From an uncultured Eubacteriales bacterium (GTDB lineage Bacteria; Bacillota; Clostridia; Christensenellales; CAG-917), in the NCBI GenBank assembly GCA_900547975.1, contig URIX01000033.1:1-21170 (forward strand): a stretch of 21,170 nt of DNA, written 5' to 3'. A program made the position numbers and the translations under genes. Shown piece after piece: positions 6,848 to 12,745 of the stretch. Numbering within the stretch: position 1 is the first letter of the stretch; each line of letters starts with the position of its first letter. The notes below the pieces were generated by a model that was given only the letters and a program-made list of their open reading frames with translations, was not told where the DNA came from and did no database searches.

Positions 6848-8016
6848 TTATTTTCCTTCTTTTCGACGTCGAAAATACGTTCGTTTTCGCTCGTCGGCGT
6901 TATGTTTATCTCGATAACTTCGCCGTCGAAATGCTCGAATTTGTTCCATTCGATAACCGTCACCGAGTCGTCGTCGAAGCAGTCCTCTATGCCGAGTTCG
7001 GCAAGTTCGTCCGCACTCTCGACTCTGTACATATCGAGATGATTGAGTTTGAGTCTGCCGTCCTCGTAGACGTTAAGTATTGTGAAAGTCGGGCTCGTAA
7101 CCTCGTCTTTTACGCCGAGAGCCTTTGCAAGTCCTTTCGTAAACGTGGTTTTGCCCGCGCCCAAATCGCCGCTTAAAAGGATAACCTCGCCGCCTTGCAA
7201 CGTATCGGCGATTTTCTTTGCCAAAGCATAAGTTCCCTCGACGTTTTTGACGGTATGTCTTCCGAAAACCGTGTTCGATTTTTTCATATTCGACCCGTCC
7301 CAATGCAAAATTTTGCTAAGACGTTTGTATAATACAAACGTAAGTCCACCGACTATTATACATCTAAACAAGTTGAAAGGCAACACGCCGACAAACAAAT
7401 AATAGACGTAAAACGTGTCCATCGTCACGTTTTTGTACAGCGGTTTGAGCAAATTGACGATAAGCGAGAAATCGCCGTTGAAATACAACTGCACGAAAAA
7501 CGGTATTGATATAAATCTATTGACCAAAAGTGACAGCGCGGTAAGGCACAAACTGCCCGCGCATATACCGATAAAAGCGTGCTTTTTGTCCTTGTGGAAA
7601 TAGTAAATCAGCGATGCGGGAAGCACGAACGCAATGCCGAGCAGAATGTCCGTAGCCTCGCCCACGTATGCCGTACTCGTGAGCGGAAATTTGAAAAGGC
7701 ACTTCAAAATTATTATCACACACGCGCTTATGGGGCCCATGGAAAAGCCCGCGAGCAATGCCGGCAATTCGCTTATCTGAATTTCCAAGAAACTCGGAAA
7801 CATAAACGGCAGATTGAATTTTGCAAACGCGTACAAAATGAAAGAAAGTGCCGTTAGAATCGCCATTTTCGTGATATATGCGGTTGAAAAACGCGGATTT
7901 TTGAATCGCTCGAACGTCTTTTTTATATCCTCTTTCGTGACTTTTGCGTTTCCGCTTTTTTTGTCGTCGGAATCGAGAATACTCGCTTGATACGTTTCAT
8001 TTGTCTTTTTGCCCAT
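6844..8016 (-). CDS. fusion: RibU riboflavin ECF transporter S component + TsaE ATPase
   Basis: One uninterrupted 390-residue frame joins two normally separate proteins. Residues 1-40 are a charged N-terminal extension. Residues about 46-241 form a RibU-type membrane S component with about six hydrophobic segments and family phrases ISELPALLAGFSMGP (81-95), FPLTSTAYVGEATDILLG (110-127) and VLYKRLSKILHW (228-239). Residues 244-390 are a complete TsaE: Walker A GDLGAGKTT (283-291), VTSPTFTI (306-313), HLDMYR (326-331) and VIEWNKF (354-360). TsaE drives the TsaB-TsaD t6A complex; RibU captures riboflavin for an ECF importer. The linker is only about four residues (DGSN). Met244 (7285-7287) could serve as an internal start, but only a weak GGGACGGG precedes it. 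ATG 8014-8016 is chosen for its AAGGAG site. The upstream FMN riboswitch supports riboflavin as substrate. The gene overlaps tsaB by 4 bases. Confidence 0.92.
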   Translation of the reverse strand: MGKKTNETYQASILDSDDKKSGNAKVTKEDIKKTFERFKNPRFSTAYITKMAILTALSFILYAFAKFNLPFMFPSFLEIQISELPALLAGFSMGPISACVIIILKCLFKFPLTSTAYVGEATDILLGIAFVLPASLIYYFHKDKKHAFIGICAGSLCLTALSLLVNRFISIPFFVQLYFNGDFSLIVNLLKPLYKNVTMDTFYVYYLFVGVLPFNLFRCIIVGGLTFVLYKRLSKILHWDGSNMKKSNTVFGRHTVKNVEGTYALAKKIADTLQGGEVILLSGDLGAGKTTFTKGLAKALGVKDEVTSPTFTILNVYEDGRLKLNHLDMYRVESADELAELGIEDCFDDDSVTVIEWNKFEHFDGEVIEINITPTSENERIFDVEKKENK

Positions 8017-8057
8017 TTTTCTCCTTCGGCGCACTTTCCAAAAATTTGCAAAAGCAT

Positions 8058-8082
8058 AAAAAAATGCGCCTTCGAGGGCGCA
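8058..8082 (-). terminator. riboswitch-controlled intrinsic terminator
   Basis: On the minus strand, TGCGCC and GGCGCA (8082-8077 and 8070-8065) form a stem with a 6-base loop, followed by seven T (8064-8058). It stands between the FMN aptamer and the ribU-tsaE start. A competing pairing is visible: bases 8104-8109, directly next to aptamer helix P1, can pair with 8084-8089, next to the terminator's first arm. This suggests an antiterminator that forms without FMN. Confidence 0.85.
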
Positions 8083-8110
8083 AACGTAAATTGAAATGCA
8101 AAATTACGTC

Positions 8111-8219
8111 GCTTCTTCCGTCCGGACTTTACCGTCGGTCAAGGAATTGCACCTTGTCGGCACGCATTGCGTGTTCGCGGACTATACCGCCGGTGAGGAT
8201 TTTCACCTCGCCCCGAAGC
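8111..8219 (-). promoter_or_regulatory. FMN riboswitch (RFN element) aptamer
   Basis: The minus strand carries the conserved FMN aptamer blocks in order: P1 5' arm GCTTC with GGGGCGAGGTGAAAATCC, then ACCGGCGGTATAGTCCGCGA, a variable hairpin, GGTGCAATTCC, GACCGACGGTAAAGTCCGGA and the closing GGAAGAAGC that completes P1. Length is about 109 bases. FMN binding is known to switch such elements off, here most likely by premature termination at 8058-8082. The gene it controls begins with RibU, the typical target. Confidence 0.96.
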
Positions 8220-8225
8220 ACCTTT

Positions 8226-8254
8226 ATAATATGCCCATAAAGTCCGTATGTCAA
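8226..8254 (-). promoter_or_regulatory. sigma-A promoter of the ribU-tsaE operon
   Basis: A perfect TTGACA (8249-8254), a 17-base spacer and TATTAT (8226-8231). The predicted start near 8219 coincides with the first base of aptamer helix P1, which fits the riboswitch very well. Confidence 0.85.
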
Positions 8255-8306
8255 GCACAATGCGAAAATGACGTATTAAACCATCAAATACAGCCATAAT
8301 TTAAGT

Positions 8307-8648
8307 ATGGAATACACAAATCAAACGCCGTACGTTCAAGATTATATGCAAACGGGCGAAGTGTCCGAGCAAAGCGTAGCCGCCCTCGCCCTTTCAAACC
8401 CGAAAGTCGTCGGCGCGCGTTGCTTTTCGTACAACAACGCATACGTCGTTGCCTTGATTTCTTCCCCGTTTTACCTCAAAAGCGAGCGCGACGCGTTTTT
8501 ACAATCTACGAAAATCGACTTGTCGAAACAAACTAAAGCCGACGTTTTCGTGACTTTGGACATCGACGTATATCGAAAAATCAAAGACGGTATGACGGAC
8601 GCACAAAAAGCGGAATTGTTTGAAAAAGTCCTTTCGAGAACGTATTGA
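8307..8648 (+). CDS. small hypothetical protein
   Basis: A 113-residue protein I cannot name with confidence. Codon use resembles that of the neighbouring genes and a good bidirectional terminator follows, so I take it as real. It has no signal peptide or membrane segment. The stretch ADVFVTLDIDVYRKIKDG near residues 77-95 is loosely reminiscent of YhcN/YlaJ-type sporulation proteins, a weak resemblance only. There is no Shine-Dalgarno: the ATG follows CATAAT (8295-8300) after 6 bases, a spacing that would suit a leaderless message, but no good -35 box is present. It is transcribed divergently from the riboswitch operon. Confidence 0.6.
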   Translation: MEYTNQTPYVQDYMQTGEVSEQSVAALALSNPKVVGARCFSYNNAYVVALISSPFYLKSERDAFLQSTKIDLSKQTKADVFVTLDIDVYRKIKDGMTDAQKAELFEKVLSRTY

Positions 8649-8676
8649 AAAAGACCGTATGAAATCACGAAAACAC

Positions 8677-8709
8677 ATCAAAAAAGCCTCGAATCGAGGC
8701 TTTTTTGAT
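8677..8709. terminator. bidirectional terminator between the 8307 gene and rsfS
   Basis: Almost uninterrupted inverted repeat: A-run plus GCCTCGA (to 8692) pairs with TCGAGGC plus T-run (from 8694). The GC stem with flanking A6/T6 works on both strands and serves both convergent genes. Confidence 0.88.
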
Positions 8710-8746
8710 TGAATTTTGCTGTTGATATTTTTGTGTAAAATCTGCT

Positions 8747-9094
8747 TTACGCTTTATACTTCGTGACGTTTTTGCCGTCTGCCCAAAGTTTTTCGAGGCA
8801 GTAAAACATCCTCGTTTCGTCATTAAAAATATGCACGATAACGCCGCCGTAGTCGAGCACCGCCCATTTGCCCTCGCCCATACCGTCAGTATGCGTGGGC
8901 TCGACGCCGTTTTCGCTCATTTTTTCTTCGACAAACTCGGCAAGTGCCTTAACTTGTTTGTTGCTCTTTGCCGTGCAAATGACAAAATAATCCGTCATAA
9001 CCGTCAGATGCGCAACATCCAAAATGGTTATGTCAACGGCTTTATGTTCGTCGAGTTCGGCGCAAATGATGTCTTTCATTTCAACAGGTTCCAT
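8747..9094 (-). CDS. rsfS: ribosome silencing factor RsfS
   Basis: A 115-residue member of the RsfS/YbeB/Iojap family, which binds ribosomal protein L14 (uL14) and blocks subunit joining under nutrient limitation. Diagnostic stretches are LDEHKAVDITILDV, TVMTDYFVICTAKSNKQVKALAEFV, the GMGEGKWAVLDYGGVIVHIF block and FYCLEKLWADG. The start at ATG 9092-9094 is set by GAGGAGG six bases upstream; the frame remains open further upstream without a better site. It follows nadD-yqeK, the usual neighbour, but has its own promoter at 9202-9230. A small hairpin at 9106-9123 touches the ribosome binding site. Confidence 0.95.
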   Translation of the reverse strand: MEPVEMKDIICAELDEHKAVDITILDVAHLTVMTDYFVICTAKSNKQVKALAEFVEEKMSENGVEPTHTDGMGEGKWAVLDYGGVIVHIFNDETRMFYCLEKLWADGKNVTKYKA

Positions 9095-9105
9095 AAAATC
9101 CTCCT

Positions 9106-9123
9106 CTCGCAATAACGTGCGAG
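9106..9123 (-). promoter_or_regulatory. leader hairpin abutting the rsfS ribosome binding site
   Basis: In the predicted rsfS leader, CTCGCA (9123-9118) pairs with TGCGAG (9111-9106) around a 6-base loop. The second arm runs directly into GAGGAGG, so the structure could modulate initiation. Short stem; regulatory role is conjecture. Confidence 0.3.
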
Positions 9124-9201
9124 GTTCTTTGGTATAGTATTTATCGTGTGCAAAAAACGTGTTTGGTTGCAAAGTCTATTGCTAAACGTCTTTCTACAAC
9201 G

Positions 9202-9230
9202 ATTTTAGCACACGGTCGCGCGCTTTTCAA
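9202..9230 (-). promoter_or_regulatory. rsfS promoter with extended -10
   Basis: TTGAAA (9225-9230), a 17-base spacer and TAAAAT (9202-9207) preceded by TGC. The -35 box overlaps the nadD-yqeK stop codon. Predicted start near 9195 gives a leader of about 100 bases. Confidence 0.65.
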
Positions 9231-10360
9231 CGGTCAATTTTGCAATAATCGCCGAGATAGCACTTCACCGCGTCGAGAGTGAGCGGATGCATAGGCTTTC
9301 CGCTTGCACTCACCTTGTCGTACGTGTATTTCAAAATCGCCTTGAATCCCTCGTCAAAATCGCGCATAGCAATCTCTCGAATTTGAGGAATCGGCTCGTA
9401 CGTTCTGTCAAAAGACACGCTGTCTGCGGTGTACACGAGTTTTTCAAGCATAGTCATATCCGCTTTTGCGGTGGTGTGATACCTGATTGCGTCAAGTACG
9501 TCCTCATCGGTGATTCCAAAATCGCGCCTTGCCTTTTCCGCGCCGAGAAACTGGTGCAAAACGGGCGTTCCGACCGCGTCGGGCGGCACGTCTAAACCGT
9601 CCAAAGACGGACGTTTCTTTGCGTTGTCGTGCAAGAAACAAGCGAGAAAAACTTTTGTAAAATCTTGTTTCAGATTGTGGCGCGAATTGAGCCTCATCGC
9701 AGTTAGAACGACGGCTTTGCTGTGCGCAAAAAGTTCGTCGGGCTGATAGGAATGCAGTTTTTCCGTCATTTCTTTGTACTTGCAAAACATTTCTTTTTTG
9801 CGAATCTCGCATAGAACTTTTTCGTCGATTTCGCTCGGATTGTCGCCCATAAGAAGTTTTGCACGCACTTCGGACGAAGAAACGTCTTTTCCGACGTAGT
9901 CGAGCAAAATAAATTCACCGCCGAATTTTTGTTTGAGGTATTGCGCACGCATTGCGATATCGTCGAAGCCTTCCCTTTGACAAACGGCAATCGGGCATAC
10001 TTTGACGATGGCTTCGGGATGATACCAAGTGTCGAAATATTCGAGGCTGTCGCCGCCCACGAGATAAACTATATCGCCGTATTTTTCTTTCAGAATCGGA
10101 AGCGTGAGCGCACTGTAATTGTCTTTACCGCGCACGTTTTCGATGCCGTCGATGACGAAATTCACGCCCTCGAATGCGATTTTAAGCAAGTCGCAACGTT
10201 GCTCGAAACTCAAAAATCCCGCACTTTTGTGAGGCGGCGTAACCGTCGGCACGAGCACGAGTTTGGATATTTTGAGGCGGCGCATTGCGCTTTTGCACAT
10301 TGCGACGTGTTCTTTGTGTACGGGGTCGAACGCCCCGCCGAAAACTAAAGTCTTTTCCAT
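9227..10360 (-). CDS. nadD: fused nicotinate-nucleotide adenylyltransferase NadD and YqeK HD phosphohydrolase
   Basis: A 377-residue bifunctional protein. Residues 1 to about 195 are NadD, which adenylates nicotinate mononucleotide in NAD synthesis: GGAFDPVHKEH (8-18) and VSSSEVR (160-166). The usual HxGH motif reads HKEH here, keeping both histidines but replacing Gly with Glu. Residues about 205-377 are a YqeK-type HD domain, a family hydrolysing diadenosine tetraphosphate: His213, the pair His244-Asp245 in FLHDNAKK, YHTT (294-297) and TADSVSFDR (311-319). nadD and yqeK are usually adjacent separate genes in Bacillota; fusions are known in some lineages. I chose ATG 10358-10360 because the family starts there. 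No Shine-Dalgarno exists; a strong promoter ends 6 bases before it, so the mRNA is probably leaderless. Confidence 0.93.
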   Translation of the reverse strand: MEKTLVFGGAFDPVHKEHVAMCKSAMRRLKISKLVLVPTVTPPHKSAGFLSFEQRCDLLKIAFEGVNFVIDGIENVRGKDNYSALTLPILKEKYGDIVYLVGGDSLEYFDTWYHPEAIVKVCPIAVCQREGFDDIAMRAQYLKQKFGGEFILLDYVGKDVSSSEVRAKLLMGDNPSEIDEKVLCEIRKKEMFCKYKEMTEKLHSYQPDELFAHSKAVVLTAMRLNSRHNLKQDFTKVFLACFLHDNAKKRPSLDGLDVPPDAVGTPVLHQFLGAEKARRDFGITDEDVLDAIRYHTTAKADMTMLEKLVYTADSVSFDRTYEPIPQIREIAMRDFDEGFKAILKYTYDKVSASGKPMHPLTLDAVKCYLGDYCKIDR

Positions 10361-10366
10361 ATTTCG

Positions 10367-10395
10367 ATTATACATCGCCATACAAAATAATTCAA
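10367..10395 (-). promoter_or_regulatory. nadD promoter predicting a leaderless mRNA
   Basis: TTGAAT (10390-10395), a 17-base spacer, then a perfect TATAAT (10367-10372). Six bases separate it from the nadD ATG, so transcription should begin at or next to the A of the start codon. The smpB promoter has the same boxes and the same spacings. Confidence 0.75.
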
Positions 10396-10571
10396 GAACT
10401 CGCAGTGTATCCGTTTATTTTTTCGACTATTCGTCAATTACAAGTCGCTTATTCTTAGTTGTTTTTCGGCACGTTTATCGCGAAATTTTCGTCGAATCAT
10501 ATTGCTATATTATTGCGATTTTCGTGCGATTTTCGCGTATTTGAAAAGCGTTTTCAGGCAAAAATAAATAC

Positions 10572-11366
10572 ATGACAAAGGCACTCGATTATATAAGTCT
10601 GAGCATAATCGTCACCCTCACGACGTTCGTATGGGCGGCTTTACTTTTCAAAAACGCAGTCGGCGCGCTGATATTTTCCGTTGCTTTATCGATTGCAATC
10701 GTTTTCAGCATACGCTACTTTTCAAAGAGAAATCAAAAGCCGTATACATATGACAGACTTGAAACAGAGTTTTGCATAAGAGGCGGCGAATATATCATAG
10801 ATTTGCTCGTAAGTTCTCTAAAAAATCCGCAAATCGAGAACGGTGACACGTATATTTTGCTTGAAAACAGCATAATTATCTCAAATTTCAAGTTTTCACC
10901 GCTTGGCGGAAACGACGTCGCAAACGTGTGTAAACTTGCAAAAAAGCACGACAAAAACCACGTTTATCTTATAACGAAAGGCGTTGACAGAAAGGCGTGG
11001 CAAATTGCAAATCTGCAAGATATAAAGATTGAAATCGTAAAAACGAAACAGGTGTTCAAGTTCCTCGCAAAGCGCAACGCCCTGCCCGTCCTTAAAAAGC
11101 AAAAACAAAAGTTTTCCGTATCTTCACTTTTGCAAGCGATACTCTCTCGTCGCAATTTGAAAAACTATCTTTTTTCTGGTGCTGTGTTGATTGCGGTATC
11201 GTTCATAACGCCGCTTAAAATTTATTATATCGTAACGGGAACGTTGTTACTCTTTCTCGCCATGCTCTCTTTAACCCCGCTGGGCAACGGCACAATCGGC
11301 ACACCGAAAGTCTTTGACGAACTCGAACACGAGTGCGAAAGCGAGTATAAACGAGAAATTGATTAA
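10572..11366 (+). CDS. hypothetical membrane protein with central soluble domain
   Basis: I do not recognise this 264-residue protein. It has two hydrophobic segments at about 8-26 and 30-49, a mixed alpha/beta soluble region (about 55-180), and another hydrophobic hairpin at about 198-235. The soluble part alternates strands and helices (GDTYILLENSIIISNFKF, NHVYLITKGVDRKAWQIAN, IKIEIVKTKQVFKFL), vaguely like small nuclease-like folds, but no catalytic motif stands out. Codon use matches its neighbours. No Shine-Dalgarno or convincing promoter is visible before ATG 10572-10574. The 211-base gap to nadD is divergent and AT-rich, with a tandem GCGATTTTCG near 10515-10536. It faces metA convergently across the palindrome-rich gap. 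Confidence 0.7.
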   Translation: MTKALDYISLSIIVTLTTFVWAALLFKNAVGALIFSVALSIAIVFSIRYFSKRNQKPYTYDRLETEFCIRGGEYIIDLLVSSLKNPQIENGDTYILLENSIIISNFKFSPLGGNDVANVCKLAKKHDKNHVYLITKGVDRKAWQIANLQDIKIEIVKTKQVFKFLAKRNALPVLKKQKQKFSVSSLLQAILSRRNLKNYLFSGAVLIAVSFITPLKIYYIVTGTLLLFLAMLSLTPLGNGTIGTPKVFDELEHECESEYKREID

Positions 11367-11830
11367 TATTATTCGCGCAAACATTTTACACAAGGGGGAT
11401 TCCCACGCTACGCTCTGAATGACGGCGTGGGCGATTGCCTTTGCCGCAACGCCGGAATTATCCGCTTGCGCACAGAGTGCGCACTCACCAAGCAAGCACT
11501 CGCACGGAATTGTGGTTTGAGTTTTTGCCTGTCTTATTTTGAGAGCAAAGAGGGCTTGCGCGGTTAGTGATTGCGAGAACAAGTGCGGTGCTAAGCAATA
11601 AACTTCGTTTGTTGCTTTCACCGCAACGCCCGTTTGAGCAATGCAACCCTAATTTACTTGTCGTAAATGAGTTGGCAGGCGGACTTTTTCACTTACTACC
11701 CCCATTCAATCTATAAGCCGTCCATTGAGATGAAGAACAAGAAAGAGCCACTCTCATAGACAGGAGCGTACTTGTCGTACGTGACTGTTTATGAGAGCGG
11801 CTCTGCCGAAGTTGTTCGCTCAATGGTGGC
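11367..11830. repeat. palindrome-rich convergent intergenic region
   Basis: A 464-base gap with no gene that I can support but dense inverted repeats: CCCACGC/GCGTGGG (11402-11408 with 11425-11431), TGCGCAC/GTGCGCA (11467-11483), a 40-base hairpin at 11585-11624, ATTTAC-TTGTC-GTAAAT (11652-11668) and the large hairpin at 11702-11845. On the minus strand, GTCATTCAGAGCGTAGCG around 11405-11423 resembles the widespread GTCATTCTGAGCG-type dispersed repeats of bacterial genomes (recalled from general knowledge, not checked). The mix suggests a patch of non-autonomous palindromic repeats rather than a simple terminator. Confidence 0.65.
11585..11624. repeat. 40-base two-part hairpin
   Basis: GCGGTG (11585-11590) pairs with CACCGC (11619-11624); inside, AAGCAATAAAC (11593-11603) pairs with GTTTGTTGCTT (11607-11617), with one G-T wobble position, around the loop TTC. 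Only two bases on one side and one on the other are unpaired between the helices. Confidence 0.7.
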
Positions 11831-11845
11831 TTATAGATTGAATGG
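11702..11845. repeat. 144-base nested inverted repeat overlapping the metA 3' end
   Basis: An 18-bp perfect outer stem (11702-11719 with 11828-11845) is followed inward by CCATTGAG/CTCAATGG (11722-11729 with 11819-11826), GAACAA/TTGTTC, a 15-bp stem with one mismatch or wobble (11744-11758 with 11790-11804), ACAG/CTGT, and an apex CGTAC-TTGTC-GTACG (11767-11781). About 55 base pairs can form. The right arm holds the last four metA codons and its stop. It may double as the metA terminator region, although no T-run follows. Confidence 0.85.
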
Positions 11846-12733
11846 CGTGACTTGGTAAACGTAATAATTCAACCAATTATAAAACAGCAAATTCGCCGCG
11901 CTACGCCACTTCATATCCACATTGTCGAGTGAATCGTCAAGAAAATAATTGACGGGTTTAGAGATGGACAAGCCTTTTTCAAGGTCGCGAAGATACTCGG
12001 ATTTGAGGGTAAAACGGTCGTACTCGCTGTGACCTGTGAAGAAAAAGGATTTGTTGTCGATGGTTTTGGCGATTGCCACGCCGGCTTGCGGCGATTCGGC
12101 AAGAATCTTGACGGATTGCACTTTGCGCAAGGCTTCCTCGTCAATTTCGGTGTGGCGAGAGGTCGGGATATAGAACGTATCGTCCATTCCCTTCAAAAGC
12201 ATATCGTTTTCGACGACGGCGTGAGCGGGATATATACCGAAAAGTTTTTGAGGTAAATTCCGCTTTTGTATGCCGAATTTGTGATAAAGAGCCGCTTGCG
12301 CGCCCCAGCATATATAGATTGTACTCGTTACGTTTTTGTCTGCAAAGTCGAAAATCTGTTCGAGTTCCTTCCAGTACTTAACGTCCTCAAAAGGTATGGT
12401 TTCGACGGGTGCGCCCGTAACAATCATTCCGTCAAACTTCATTTGCTTTATCTCGTCGAGGCTCTTATAGAAACGAATCATATGCCCTATCGACACATGC
12501 GTAGGCTCGTAGGAATCCGTCTTTATAAGCGTCACATTGATTTGAAGCGGCGAGTTTGAAAGCAGCCTTATAAGTTGCGTTTCGGTGGTTTCCTTTGTGG
12601 GCATAAGGTTGAGAATGGCAATCTCGATGGGACGAATGTCCTGCCTCGTCGCCCTCGTTTCGTCCATAACGAAAATCTTTTCGTCGCTGAGAATCTTGTA
12701 TGCGGGAAGTTGATTTGGGATAATTATAGGCAT
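11831..12733 (-). CDS. metA: homoserine O-acetyltransferase (MetA family)
   Basis: A 300-residue MetA-family enzyme that activates the homoserine hydroxyl for methionine synthesis. The catalytic set is intact: Lys47 in LMPTKET, Cys142 in YICWGAQAALYHKFGI, and His235 with Glu237 in FFTGHSEYDRF. Residue 111 in TGAPVETIPF is Glu. In this family Glu111 is associated with acetyl-CoA use and Gly111 with succinyl-CoA, so I infer the acetyl form, consistent with the O-acetylhomoserine-type partner upstream. ATG 12731-12733 has GAGGTGG five bases upstream and lies 12 bases after the metY stop, so the two genes form an operon. The C-terminus ends YYVYQVTPFNL, shorter than E. coli MetA; the stop lies inside the inverted repeat at 11702-11845. 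Confidence 0.95.
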   Translation of the reverse strand: MPIIIPNQLPAYKILSDEKIFVMDETRATRQDIRPIEIAILNLMPTKETTETQLIRLLSNSPLQINVTLIKTDSYEPTHVSIGHMIRFYKSLDEIKQMKFDGMIVTGAPVETIPFEDVKYWKELEQIFDFADKNVTSTIYICWGAQAALYHKFGIQKRNLPQKLFGIYPAHAVVENDMLLKGMDDTFYIPTSRHTEIDEEALRKVQSVKILAESPQAGVAIAKTIDNKSFFFTGHSEYDRFTLKSEYLRDLEKGLSISKPVNYFLDDSLDNVDMKWRSAANLLFYNWLNYYVYQVTPFNL

Positions 12734-12745
12734 ATGACCACCTCT

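Noticed and set aside
7285..7330. Separate tsaE gene starting at Met244 after a ribU stop
   Set aside because: There is no stop codon between the domains in the given sequence; an internal start remains possible but the upstream GGGACGGG is a weak ribosome binding site.
11271..11621. Minus-strand frame of 116 codons across the repeat region
   Set aside because: It runs through palindromic repeats and into the end of the membrane protein gene on the other strand; no ribosome binding site and no family resemblance.
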